Positions 56,026-63,983 of a DNA stretch of 64,000 nucleotides are shown piece by piece. The stretch is from Clostridiales bacterium. GTDB lineage: Bacteria; Bacillota; Clostridia; Oscillospirales; CAG-272. The notes beneath the pieces were generated by a model, which was not told where the DNA came from, made no database searches, and saw only the letters and a program-made list of their open reading frames with translations. The translations under genes were made by a program, and so were the position numbers. Position 1 is the first letter of the stretch. Every line of letters begins with the position of its first letter. The stretch is from NCBI GenBank assembly GCA_012840355.1, contig DULN01000007.1:1-64000 (forward strand), in the 5' to 3' direction.

Positions 56026-56892
56026 TTATTCGGTGATTTTCTTTTGAAGCACGCCGAAAAAACCCGACGAGCCTGATTTTGAGTTTAGCCTGATAAGTTT
56101 TGCGGTAATCTCGGATTTTGTTATGCGGACTTTGTCGCCCCTTGAGAGCCGGTATGTTTCGTTGCCGTCGACCGTAAGGTACAGTGCAACGTTATCCGAA
56201 CATATGTCTTCTATTATAAGCTCCGAGCTCCCGGAGAAAACGAGCGGCCGTGCGCTTAGCGAGTGCGGGCAGATTGGGGTGACGCAGATGCAGTCGAGTT
56301 TCGGATCGATTATCGGGCCGCCCGCCGACATTGAGTAGGCGGTTGAGCCGGTAGGAGTGGCTGCAATAAGCCCGTCGGCGCGGTATTTTGTCACCGGGCG
56401 CCCGTCGCAGTACAGCATGATGTCGACCAGCCTCGAGACCGCTCCGTGCGTTACTACCGCATCGTTGAGCGCAGGCGCGGTGGTATGAGGCTCCCTGCCG
56501 GTGCGGTATAGCACCACCTTGAGCATTATGCGCTCCTCGATTGCGTACTTGCCCGAAAACAGCTCGTCTATTTTGCCAAGCTCGTCAAGCTCGAGTTCCG
56601 CAAGATACCCGATCCTGCCGAGGTTTATGCCTAACAGCGGGATGCCGCGCGGCGCCGCCCTTTTCGCGGCGCGTATCATCGAGCCGTCGCCGCCAAGCAC
56701 AATGCAGACGTCGGGCGCTTCGGAGACGCCGTATTTGAGCTTTCCATACGCCCCGCAATCTGGCTCGAGCAGCTCGCGGAATACCTCAGCCAAGTAAATT
56801 TCGCAATCGCGGCGGGTAAGCTCGGCAACGACTTTTTTCGTCTTGTCGAGCCCCGGGTCCTTAACGATGTTCGGCAAAAGCTCAATTATCAA
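56026..56892 (-). CDS. nadK: NAD kinase
   Basis: Phosphorylates NAD to NADP. It has 288 residues. The catalytic glycine-rich VLGGDGSMIRAAKRA, GINLGRIGYLAEL, the conserved NDAVVTHGAVSRLVDIMLY block and ADGLIAATPTGSTAYSMSAGGPI are all present. It is the last recognised gene of the nusB run, 39 bp after tlyA, ending 138 bp before the ABC ATPase gene. Confidence 0.97.
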   Translation of the reverse strand: MIIELLPNIVKDPGLDKTKKVVAELTRRDCEIYLAEVFRELLEPDCGAYGKLKYGVSEAPDVCIVLGGDGSMIRAAKRAAPRGIPLLGINLGRIGYLAELELDELGKIDELFSGKYAIEERIMLKVVLYRTGREPHTTAPALNDAVVTHGAVSRLVDIMLYCDGRPVTKYRADGLIAATPTGSTAYSMSAGGPIIDPKLDCICVTPICPHSLSARPLVFSGSSELIIEDICSDNVALYLTVDGNETYRLSRGDKVRITKSEITAKLIRLNSKSGSSGFFGVLQKKITE

Positions 56893-56930
56893 TTATAATC
56901 ACACACTTTCGCATTGCTTATGATGGAAGG

Positions 56931-57659
56931 CTAACCGCCCAAAACGAAACAGGCTAAATACTCTTCGTTGCCGTCGCCGCCTTTAATCGGCGAGTCGATA
57001 ACGCCGCGGAAGGCAAATCCCGCGCCCAGAGCCGAGTTTATAACGAGCTCTTTCGCCAGCATTTTTGCCTTTGGGTCCTTGACAATGCCGCCCTTTCCCA
57101 CGTTTTCGCGCCCGACCTCAAACTGCGGCTTTATAAGGCTTATAAATATCCCGCTGGGCACAAGCAAGCCGGCGGCTACGTTATGCAGCTTGGTCTGCGA
57201 GATAAACGAGACGTCCATCACTACCATATCACAGCGCTCGCCTAGCATCTCTACCGTAAGGCTTCGCGCGTTTGTCCCTTCGAGCGGCACAACGCGCGGG
57301 TCGGCACGCAGCCGAGGGTCAAGCTGACCGTGGCCCGAATCAATCGCGTAGACCTTTTTTGCGCCGCGCTTTAGAAGGCAGTCGGTAAACCCGCCGGTCG
57401 AGGCGCCGATGTCAGCGGCGACCATGCCCGCCACGTCCACGCCAAACGTGTCGAGCGCCGCGGCGAGTTTGTACCCGCCCCGGCTTACATATTCTATCGG
57501 CGCGCCAACAAGCTCGATTTTATCGCCCTCGCTGCACAAAAAGGCGGGCTTTGTTACAACGGCGCCGTTTACCGCTATGCTTCCGGCTTCGATTAGGGCG
57601 CGCGCGCGGCTTCTGCTTTCGGCGATGCCGAGGCGGTAAACCAAAACGTCCAGTCTCAT
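56931..57659 (-). CDS. tlyA: TlyA-type RNA 2'-O-methyltransferase (hemolysin A family)
   Basis: Methylates ribose of 16S/23S rRNA. It has 242 residues: an S4 RNA-binding domain (1-60; RLDVLVYRLGIAESRSRARALIEAGSIAVNG) and a Rossmann FtsJ-type domain with AADIGASTGGFTDCLLKRGAKKVYAIDSGHGQLD and MVVMDVSFIS. It starts within TGATG overlapping the preceding PAP2 gene stop. In Clostridia it regularly sits in xseAB-ispA-tlyA-nadK runs. Confidence 0.95.
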   Translation of the reverse strand: MRLDVLVYRLGIAESRSRARALIEAGSIAVNGAVVTKPAFLCSEGDKIELVGAPIEYVSRGGYKLAAALDTFGVDVAGMVAADIGASTGGFTDCLLKRGAKKVYAIDSGHGQLDPRLRADPRVVPLEGTNARSLTVEMLGERCDMVVMDVSFISQTKLHNVAAGLLVPSGIFISLIKPQFEVGRENVGKGGIVKDPKAKMLAKELVINSALGAGFAFRGVIDSPIKGGDGNEEYLACFVLGG

Positions 57660-58096
57660 CAGTGGCTATATATTATTGTAGGTATAAGTATACCGAGCAC
57701 AGCGCCGCCGAATACCTCGGGCGGGGTATGCCCGAGCAGCTCCTTGAGCTGAGCCTGCATGTCTTCTTCAAAGTCGAGGTAATCCTGCGTGAGCATGTTA
57801 ATCCTTTTCGCCTGCTCGCCGGCAGCCCTTCGGACCCCCGCTGCGTCGTACATCACTATAAATGCGAGTATCGCCGCAATCGCGAACTCGGGGCTGGCAA
57901 AGCCGCGCTGGAACCCTATCGCCGTCGCAAGCGCAGAGACCGTCGCCGAATGGGAGCTTGGCATGCCCCCCGCTTGAATCAGCACTAGGAGGTTTATCCT
58001 GCGTTCGCGGATATTTACAATTATAAATTTTAAAAGCTGAGCTGTTATCCAAGCCAGCGCCGCGCAAAGTAGTGGGGTGTTTTTTAATATGTCCAT
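57659..58096 (-). CDS. Divergent PAP2-family membrane protein
   Basis: 145 residues with four or so membrane segments. It has GGMPSSHSATVSALATAIG and YDAAGVRRAAGEQAKRIN, matching the PAP2 phosphatase-like divergent family (DUF212; related to acid phosphatase/vanadium-dependent haloperoxidase folds), including the SSH motif. Enzyme activity and substrate are unproven; lipid-phosphate cleavage would fit its place in an isoprenoid operon. Its stop overlaps the tlyA start. Confidence 0.9.
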   Translation of the reverse strand: MDILKNTPLLCAALAWITAQLLKFIIVNIRERRINLLVLIQAGGMPSSHSATVSALATAIGFQRGFASPEFAIAAILAFIVMYDAAGVRRAAGEQAKRINMLTQDYLDFEEDMQAQLKELLGHTPPEVFGGAVLGILIPTIIYSH

Positions 58097-58117
58097 CTCT
58101 GTCGCGCTTTCACAGTA

Positions 58118-58966
58118 TTATTTGTCCCGATTTGCAATATAGCCGCAAAACTCGCGCAATATACCATCTTTATCAAAATCCGCGACGGCGGCCGCAGCCT
58201 CGTCTAGTAGGCTTTTTGCCATCTTGCGCGCTTCGTCCAGCGAAAGATAGGTAAGATATGTTGTTTTATCGTCTTCTGTACCGTAGTCGAGCAGGTCGTC
58301 GGTAAGCTGAAAAGCAAGCCCCAGCCGGTCGGCGAAAAGCCCCGCGGCAGCCCGCTCCTTTTCGCCTGCGCCCGCGGCGACGCAGCCGAGAAGGCACGAA
58401 GCCCGAATGAGCGCGCCGGTCTTGAGCATGTTCATCTTTAAAAGCCGCTCGTAGCTAAGCTTTTCTTTCTCGCCGATTAGGTCGAGCTGTTGGCCGCCCA
58501 CCATGCCCGCCGCGCCTGAGCACTCTGCAAGGATGCGGACGCCTTCAAGCCGCGCCTCGGCGTGTAATCCCGGAGCCGACGCCACGATTTCAAACGCAGC
58601 CGTAAGCAGCGCGTCGCCGCATAGCAGTGCCGCCGCCTCGCCGAACTTTGCATGGCATGACGGCTTGCCGCGGCGGATGAGGTCGTTGTCCATGCACGGC
58701 AAATCGTCGTGAACGAGCGAGTAGCTGTGCACAGCCTCAACCGCGCAGGCGAAAGGCAGCGCCGCCGCGTCGTTCCCGCCGAACATCCTGCAGAACTCGA
58801 GCACTAAAAACGGCCTTATTCTTTTGCCACCTTCGGCTGTGGCGTAGTCCATCGCTTCCCATAGCACAGGGAAATCCTCGTCGCGGTAGCGGGAGAGGAA
58901 TTCCTTCAGCGCTTTCCCCGTGAGTTCTGCCACTTCACTCAGCCGGCTCGAAAGGCTGCTCTTCAT
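58118..58966 (-). CDS. ispA: Polyprenyl synthetase (farnesyl diphosphate synthase)
   Basis: Condenses IPP and DMAPP to farnesyl diphosphate. It has 282 residues: GGKRIRPFLV, the first Asp-rich motif VHDDLPCMDNDLIRRGKP (DDxxxxD form, short-chain type), FGEAAALLCGDALL, and the second Asp-rich LTDDLLDYGTEDD. The chain-length-determining region before the first motif (HSYSLVHDD) fits FPP synthase. I chose ATG 58966, with AAGGA 8 nt upstream. It overlaps the end of xseB by 32 bp. Confidence 0.95.
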   Translation of the reverse strand: MKSSLSSRLSEVAELTGKALKEFLSRYRDEDFPVLWEAMDYATAEGGKRIRPFLVLEFCRMFGGNDAAALPFACAVEAVHSYSLVHDDLPCMDNDLIRRGKPSCHAKFGEAAALLCGDALLTAAFEIVASAPGLHAEARLEGVRILAECSGAAGMVGGQQLDLIGEKEKLSYERLLKMNMLKTGALIRASCLLGCVAAGAGEKERAAAGLFADRLGLAFQLTDDLLDYGTEDDKTTYLTYLSLDEARKMAKSLLDEAAAAVADFDKDGILREFCGYIANRDK

Positions 58967-59171
58967 AGCTGCCATCCTTGTTTTTTACGAGGATTTTTAT
59001 CTTCTGCTCGGCGGCGTCCAGACGCTCGGTGCAGATTTTAACGAGCTTTACGCCTTCTTCAAACATCGCAAGCGACTCGTCGAGCGGCGCGGTGCCGCTC
59101 TCGAGCGCGCGCACTATCTCCTCAAGCCGCGCCAGCGCGGCTTCAAAACTTATGTTCGCCTTATCATCCAT
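58935..59171 (-). CDS. xseB: Exodeoxyribonuclease VII small subunit
   Basis: 78 residues; two-helix subunit that forms the XseA-XseB complex. Conserved motif: SFEAALARLEEIVRALESGTAPLDESLAMFEEGVKL. CGGAG lies 9 nt before ATG 59171. It ends inside the ispA coding region and follows xseA by 43 bp. Confidence 0.97.
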   Translation of the reverse strand: MDDKANISFEAALARLEEIVRALESGTAPLDESLAMFEEGVKLVKICTERLDAAEQKIKILVKNKDGSYEEQPFEPAE

Positions 59172-59214
59172 AATATGCAACTCCGCTTACCGCGCCTTTG
59201 CGCGGCTAAAATTT

Positions 59215-60537
59215 TTATGTGCTTATGCCTGCTTCCCCTGCCGGCTCATCCGGGTCCGGCTTTACAGCCGTGACTTCGCCGTCGACAGTGCCGTCGTAAG
59301 TACGAAAGCTAATTTTGTCTCCGACTTTAACTTGGCGGACGCTTTTTATCAGCTCGCCGCTTTCGTTAAAAACCGCCGAGTAGCCCCGAGCGATTGTCTT
59401 CATCGGGCTCATCGCCTCAAGCGATGCGGTTGCGCGGACGAAAGCGTTGCGCTTTGCCGCAATCAGCCGCATCATCGAGTTCTCAAGCCTGCCTGCATAG
59501 CCGTCGTACACTGCGCGTTTTTTTGATATAAGCAGCTTTGCGGCGCTCTCGAGCCGCCGCTCGTCCGACAGCAGTATCATGCGCTTTTCGTCAAGCACAC
59601 GCTCGGGCGAGGTGAGCACCCGCCGCTCCGCCAGTCGCTTTAAGTGCGTGCGATAATGCTCAATCTTTTTCGTAACGAGCAGCTCCATACGCCCTATGAT
59701 ATTACCGATTTTGCGCTTTAGCTCCTCTGTGTCGGGCACTGCGAGCTCGGCGGCGGCGGACGGTGTGGGCGCGCGCTTGTCGGCGACGAAATCGACTATC
59801 GTAAAGTCTATCTCATGCCCAACAGCCGAGATGACAGGCACCGGGCATGCGGCTACCGCGCGCGCCAGCCCTTCGTCGTTGAACGCCCATAGGTCCTCGA
59901 TCGAGCCGCCTCCACGCCCGATGATAATTACGTCGACGCTGCGCGTTTTGGCGAAGTAGTTTATCCCCTCGATAAGCTGCGGCGGCGCCTCGGCGCCTTG
60001 GACTAGCGACGGGAAAAGCACAAGTTCGGCAAGCGGGAACCGCCGGCGCGTTATGTTTATCATATCGCGCAGCGCCGCTCCGGTCGGCGAGGTTATAATG
60101 CCGATGCGCAGCGGTATTTTGGGCAGCGGCTTTTTGCGCGACTCGTCGCACAGCCCTTCAGCCAAAAGCTTGTTTTTTAGTTGCTCGAACGCAAGATACA
60201 GCGCGCCGATCCCGTCCGGCTCTAGCGATTCGCAGTAAAGCTGATACTGTCCATCGCGCACGAACACCGATATCCTACCGCGCGCGATTACTTTCATGCC
60301 GTTTTGCGGCATAAATTTCAACTTTACCGCAGCCGAGCGGAACATGACGGCTTTTATAGCCGCGGCTTCGTCCTTAAGCGTAAAATAAAGGTGTCCGCTG
60401 CGGTGGTTTGTGAAGTTTGAAATCTCGCCCCTCACGTAAATGTCGGCAAGCATCGGCTCGCTGTCGAGCAGCATTTTTACATACTCGTTGACCTGGGCGA
60501 CGGTCAACACCTTCGGCTCAAATGCGTTTACTATCAT
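59215..60537 (-). CDS. xseA: Exodeoxyribonuclease VII large subunit
   Basis: Catalytic subunit degrading single-stranded DNA. It has 440 residues: an N-terminal OB-fold (residues ~10-100; LADIYVRGEISNFTNHRSGHLYFTLKDEAAAIKAVMF), a catalytic domain with IIIGRGGGSIEDLWAFNDEGLARA (conserved G-rich motif) and SAVGHEIDFTIVDFVADKRAPTPSAAAE, and a coiled-coil C-terminal region. The start overlaps the upstream M22 gene by 20 bp. Confidence 0.97.
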   Translation of the reverse strand: MIVNAFEPKVLTVAQVNEYVKMLLDSEPMLADIYVRGEISNFTNHRSGHLYFTLKDEAAAIKAVMFRSAAVKLKFMPQNGMKVIARGRISVFVRDGQYQLYCESLEPDGIGALYLAFEQLKNKLLAEGLCDESRKKPLPKIPLRIGIITSPTGAALRDMINITRRRFPLAELVLFPSLVQGAEAPPQLIEGINYFAKTRSVDVIIIGRGGGSIEDLWAFNDEGLARAVAACPVPVISAVGHEIDFTIVDFVADKRAPTPSAAAELAVPDTEELKRKIGNIIGRMELLVTKKIEHYRTHLKRLAERRVLTSPERVLDEKRMILLSDERRLESAAKLLISKKRAVYDGYAGRLENSMMRLIAAKRNAFVRATASLEAMSPMKTIARGYSAVFNESGELIKSVRQVKVGDKISFRTYDGTVDGEVTAVKPDPDEPAGEAGIST

Positions 60538-61450
60538 CGGTATATTCCATTTCGGTTAGTAGCGCAATTCCCACAGCATTGTCGCACGACAGCTCCGGCG
60601 GCGCGAAATATGCGTCAAATTTTTCTTTTATCGCCGAAGCGATGAGCTTGTTGCTCATCACTCCCCCGGCGCAAATCAGCGGCAGGCATGGATACCGCCG
60701 CGCCGCGCCCTCCGCCATCGCAATAAGGGTTTTCACTACAAACAAAAGCGTGTAAAGCGCGACCGAGGGCGCCGGCTCGCCGCGCTCAAGCAGTGCTGCG
60801 GCTTTGTTCTCAAGCCCCGAGAGGTTGCAATCGCAGCCATGAACGCTCACTTTTATAGGCTCTTGGGGCGGCTCTGCGCCCTGCGCCAGCTTTTCAAGCT
60901 CCGGCCCGCAGGGGAATTTTAGCCCCATCCGCACGCCGATGCGGTCAATAGCCATGCCGGCGCTGATGTCGAGCGTGCCGCCGAGCTTTTCTATCGTGCG
61001 GTTTTTAACATGAAGAATCTCGGTTGTGCCGCCCGAGGCGTGAAAGGCTAAAAACTCGCCGCAATCTTTCCAAAGCTCGGTTTTGCCGCAGCCGTAAAGC
61101 GCGGCGACGACATGCCCCGCCTGGTGCGAGAATTTATAAAGAGGCACGCCGAGCACGTTTGCCAACGCCGAAGCCGCCGCGACTCCTGCAAGAAAGCACG
61201 GCATATACGAGCCCGGCACGTCGCGCGGCGCATATGAGCACCCGACCGCCGAGGGGCTGCGCTTACCTAGCCTTGCCGTTAGCTCCGGCAGGTTTACGGT
61301 ATGCGCAAAAAGCGCGTCGCTCTGCCGCAACCCGCGTTCGCCTTCAGCTACGGATAACGGGATGCGTACCGAAGCGAGCACCTCCCCGCCGCGCACCACA
61401 GCCGCAGAACTCGTGTAATTACTTGTATCAAAGCCAATAAACTCGCTCAT
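60518..61450 (-). CDS. TsaD-like M22-family protein (O-sialoglycoprotein endopeptidase paralogue)
   Basis: 310 residues of the ASKHA fold. It starts IGFDTSNYTSSAAVV (phosphate-1 motif) and has FSHQAGHVVAA (HxxGH metal-binding motif, H109 and H113), a glycine-rich ASGGTTE and LICAGGVMSNK near the end. This resembles TsaD (Kae1/YgjD) but is shorter and lacks many conserved TsaD residues; the real tsaD is probably elsewhere. Role unknown; metal binding is likely. It overlaps the nusB stop in ATGA and the xseA start. Confidence 0.82.
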   Translation of the reverse strand: MSEFIGFDTSNYTSSAAVVRGGEVLASVRIPLSVAEGERGLRQSDALFAHTVNLPELTARLGKRSPSAVGCSYAPRDVPGSYMPCFLAGVAAASALANVLGVPLYKFSHQAGHVVAALYGCGKTELWKDCGEFLAFHASGGTTEILHVKNRTIEKLGGTLDISAGMAIDRIGVRMGLKFPCGPELEKLAQGAEPPQEPIKVSVHGCDCNLSGLENKAAALLERGEPAPSVALYTLLFVVKTLIAMAEGAARRYPCLPLICAGGVMSNKLIASAIKEKFDAYFAPPELSCDNAVGIALLTEMEYTDDSKRI

Positions 61451-61863
61451 TTTTTGCGTTCTTTTATGCCTTCTACCTCGGCGACTTTATTCAAAACGCC
61501 GTTTATAAACGCCGGGGCTTTGTCGTGGTCGTATTTTTTGGCAAGCTCAACGGCTTCGTTTATCGATACCGTAAACGGAATGTCAGGGAGATAAAGCATC
61601 TCGCACACCGCGAGCCGCAAAATCGCAAGCGTCACTTTCGACATGCGCGAAAGCGACCAGCCAATCGCGCACGAGGCGATTTTTTCATCAATTTCGGTTT
61701 TATGGTCCGTTACGCCGTAAAACAGCTCGCGTATAAATCCGTCGTCCTCAAATTCCCGGCACTCAAGCGCGTTTTCGTATATGGCGCCAGAGTCGTCGCC
61801 AGTGTGAAACTCATACTCGAAGATAAGCTCGAGCGCAAGCTCGCGCGCTCTGCGTCTTTCCAT
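61447..61863 (-). CDS. nusB: Transcription antitermination factor NusB
   Basis: Binds boxA RNA with S10 in rRNA antitermination. It has 138 residues, all-helical. Signatures are RRRARELALELIFEYEF, FIRELFYGVTDH, WSLSRMSKVTLAILRLAVCEMLYLPDIPFTVSINEAVELAKKYDHDKAPAFINGVLNKV-type blocks. It leads the long run nusB-M22-xseA-xseB-ispA-PAP2-tlyA-nadK. No strong Shine-Dalgarno sequence. Confidence 0.97.
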   Translation of the reverse strand: MERRRARELALELIFEYEFHTGDDSGAIYENALECREFEDDGFIRELFYGVTDHKTEIDEKIASCAIGWSLSRMSKVTLAILRLAVCEMLYLPDIPFTVSINEAVELAKKYDHDKAPAFINGVLNKVAEVEGIKERKK

Positions 61864-61909
61864 TTCGCTACGTCCGTTTGTTTTAAGTTTTATAAAGGTT
61901 TATTCAATA

Positions 61910-61938
61910 ATTATACAGTATAGGCTAATCCTTGTCAA
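61910..61938 (-). promoter_or_regulatory. Promoter of the nusB operon
   Basis: Minus-strand TTGACA (61938-61933), 17-bp spacer, TATAAT (61915-61910): full consensus match. Confidence 0.9.
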
Positions 61939-62064
61939 GGCAAAATGATTTAGCTACGCTGGCTATATCTTCCCCGCCTTAAAGCCGTGATATGCTACTC
62001 TGGCACTATAGAATAGCAGGCAGGCTGCGGTGCGATAATAAGAAAAAAGCATCGGAGGGCAAAA

Positions 62065-63396
62065 ATGCAATCGCTTTGGGAGACGACAGCACAGCCACCA
62101 AGCTTTGGGCAGCTTGAGGGCGACATTGCCTGCGACGTCCTAATCGTCGGTGGTGGGTTGGCGGGCCTTCTTTGCGCCTATATGCTGAAAGAAGCCGGCA
62201 TCGACTATGTTTTAACCGAGGCAGGCAAAATCTGCAGTGGCGTCACGAAGAACACGACGGCGAAAATCACCTCGCAGCATGGGCTTATTTACGACAAGCT
62301 CATCCGTCGGTTTGGCATAGAAAAAGCAAAGCTATACCTGCGCGCAAACGAGGAGGCGCTGCAGCGGTACAGGGAGCTTTGCAAAAAAATCGGCTGCCAC
62401 TTTGAGGAAAAAGAAAATATCGTTTACTCTACAAAAAGCAAAAGCAAAATAGACAAAGAAATAGCGGCATTAAAGGCGCTCGGCTACCCTGCCGAAAGCC
62501 TTGACAGCCTAAGCCTTCCCTTCCCCATCCAAATCGCTGGCGCGGTTAAGTTCCCCCGCCAAGCTCAGTTTAACCCGCTCGAGTTTGCGTCAGCAATATC
62601 GCGCGGGCTGCGGATATACGAGCACACGCGCGTCCGCGAGTTTATTGACACAACGGCGGTCACCGACCGCGGCAAAATATTTGCGAAAAGGATCGTCATA
62701 GCTACGCATTACCCGATAATAAACAAGCACGGGCTGTACTTTATAAAGATGTACCAGCACCGCTCGTATGTGATAGCGCTTGAGGGCGCGCCGCCAATAG
62801 ACGGCATGTTTGTCGACGAGGCGCCGGATGGCATGTCATTCAGGATGTACGAAAACCTCCTATTTGTCGGCGGCGGCGACCACCGGACCGGCAAGCAGGG
62901 AGGCGGCTGGCAAGTGCTTCGCGATTTTGCGCGAAAGAATATGCCGCGCGCCGTCGAAAAGCACCACTGGGCGACGCAGGACTGCATCACGCTCGACGAG
63001 GTGCCGTATATCGGTCGGTACTCGAAAAATACCGAAAACCTCTATGTCGCGACAGGCTTTAACAAATGGGGGATGACCTCATCGATGGTAGCGGCGTCGC
63101 TGCTTTGCGAACTTCTTAAAGGGAAAAGCAGCCCCTACGAGGCGGTGTTTGACCCCTCGCGCTCGATTTTGCGGCCGAAGCTTCTTTTAAACGCGGGGAG
63201 CGCTGTGGTGAATATTTTAACTCCCACATCGCCGCGCTGCCCGCATATGGGTTGCGCGCTGAAATGGAACCCCACCGAACGTACTTGGGACTGCCCATGC
63301 CATGGCTCGCGCTTCGATGCCGACGGCAGGCTGATTGACGGGCCTGCGACGGGAAATATTAGGCTTAGTCAACGGATATTGGAAAAGTATAAATAA
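62065..63396 (+). CDS. FAD-dependent oxidoreductase with C-terminal Rieske [2Fe-2S] domain
   Basis: 443 residues. The N-terminal DAO-type flavin domain has DVLIVGGGLAGLLCAYML (GxGxxG FAD site) and ATHYPIINKHG; the end holds CPHMGCALKWNPTERTWDCPCHGSRF, the CxH...CxxH Rieske cluster ligands (CPHMGC and CPCHG). The family is widespread in Firmicutes with unknown substrate. Sequence between the flavin domain and the Rieske ligands is short, so the N-terminal Rieske strands seem missing, possibly a shortened lineage variant. GGAGGG precedes ATG 62065. No redox partner lies nearby. Confidence 0.88.
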   Translation: MQSLWETTAQPPSFGQLEGDIACDVLIVGGGLAGLLCAYMLKEAGIDYVLTEAGKICSGVTKNTTAKITSQHGLIYDKLIRRFGIEKAKLYLRANEEALQRYRELCKKIGCHFEEKENIVYSTKSKSKIDKEIAALKALGYPAESLDSLSLPFPIQIAGAVKFPRQAQFNPLEFASAISRGLRIYEHTRVREFIDTTAVTDRGKIFAKRIVIATHYPIINKHGLYFIKMYQHRSYVIALEGAPPIDGMFVDEAPDGMSFRMYENLLFVGGGDHRTGKQGGGWQVLRDFARKNMPRAVEKHHWATQDCITLDEVPYIGRYSKNTENLYVATGFNKWGMTSSMVAASLLCELLKGKSSPYEAVFDPSRSILRPKLLLNAGSAVVNILTPTSPRCPHMGCALKWNPTERTWDCPCHGSRFDADGRLIDGPATGNIRLSQRILEKYK

Positions 63397-63401
63397 AAAA
63401 T

Positions 63402-63448
63402 GGGTATAAACACATGCATTAATAATGCTTGTGTTTATACCTTTTTTC
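63402..63448. terminator. Bidirectional terminator after the Rieske oxidoreductase
   Basis: 12-bp stem GGTATAAACACA/TGTGTTTATACC (63403-63414 with 63430-63441), extended by GCATT/AATGC inside, then TTTTTT on the plus strand. It is preceded by A-run, so it also works on the minus strand. Confidence 0.9.
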
Positions 63449-63717
63449 AAGCAAACGAAAAAGTAAATACTATTTCAAAGCCGAATATTAAATAATATGC
63501 AACAGCAGCAAGTATTATAGCAATAAGTACCTTAATTAGTCTGTCTAGAAACTCTGTATCATTATTATTTTGATTACTAATTTCATTTTTTGCAAAAATC
63601 TTGCTACTTATTGCACTCTTTTTATATTATTTTAGAAAACTTTAAATCCATGGCACTTATTTAATGTCAACACCATTTAATAAATAGAGCCTACCAAATG
63701 TTACATTTGGTAGGCTC
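63442..63717. other. AT-rich intergenic stretch between the oxidoreductase and tRNA-Ser
   Basis: Contains the start-less small frame, a lone TTGACA (minus, at about 63665-63670) without a good -10, and a 15-bp hairpin before the tRNA. Otherwise nothing recognisable. Confidence 0.5.
63447..63626 (-). pseudogene. Small membrane-protein reading frame lacking a start (possible remnant)
   Basis: 59 codons open on the minus strand, ending in TGA directly at the hairpin. The translation has a polar N-part (KKSAISSKIFAKNEISNQ...NNDTEFLDRL) and one membrane span (IKVLIAIILAAVAYYLIFGF). No ATG, GTG or TTG lies in frame. An upstream ATG at 63651 opens nine codons in another frame, so a frameshift could have broken it. 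It is AT-rich. The role is unknown. The hairpin right after it is as expected for a gene end. Confidence 0.3.
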
Positions 63718-63718
63718 T
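63686..63718 (-). terminator. Hairpin downstream of tRNA-Ser
   Basis: AGAGCCTACCAAATG/CATTTGGTAGGCTCT, about 15-bp perfect stem, directly after the tRNA 3' end on the minus strand, followed by ATTTATT. Likely the terminator or the 3' processing hairpin of the tRNA transcript. Confidence 0.8.
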
Positions 63719-63807
63719 GGCGGAGAAGGAGAGATTCGAACTCTCGCGACGGTTGCCCGTCCTACACCCTTAGCAGAGGCGCCTCTTCACCACTTGAGTA
63801 CTTCTCC
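63718..63807 (-). tRNA. tRNA-Ser (anticodon GCU)
   Basis: 90 nt on the minus strand. The acceptor stem is GGAGAAG/CTTCTCC with discriminator G and an encoded CCA. The anticodon loop CTGCTAA gives GCU (reads AGC/AGU). The T-arm GAGAG-TTCGAAT-CTCTC and a long variable arm (GGACGGGCAACCGTC region) are typical of class II serine tRNA. It has a promoter upstream and a hairpin downstream. Confidence 0.95.
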
Positions 63808-63849
63808 GCGTCGGTGAAAAGATTTATTAACTTTCGTACGGCACGCTAA

Positions 63850-63878
63850 ATTATAACACATATTTAACGGATTTGCAA
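63850..63878 (-). promoter_or_regulatory. Promoter of tRNA-Ser
   Basis: Minus-strand TTGCAA (63878-63873), 17-bp spacer, TATAAT (63855-63850). Confidence 0.8.
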
Positions 63879-63952
63879 TAAGTAAATTATGAACATTAAG
63901 TTAACAACATGTTTCCTCGGCAATATTCGCCGAAGCCGCTGTCGGGCGGCAA

Positions 63953-63983
63953 ATAAAAAAGCCCCCACAACAGCGGGGGCTCT
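63953..63983 (-). terminator. Terminator for a gene to the right of the window
   Basis: Stem AGCCCCC/GGGGGCT (63981-63975 with 63966-63960 on the minus strand), 8-nt loop, then TTTTTTATTT on the minus strand. It implies a minus-strand gene whose end lies beyond 64000. Confidence 0.8.
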
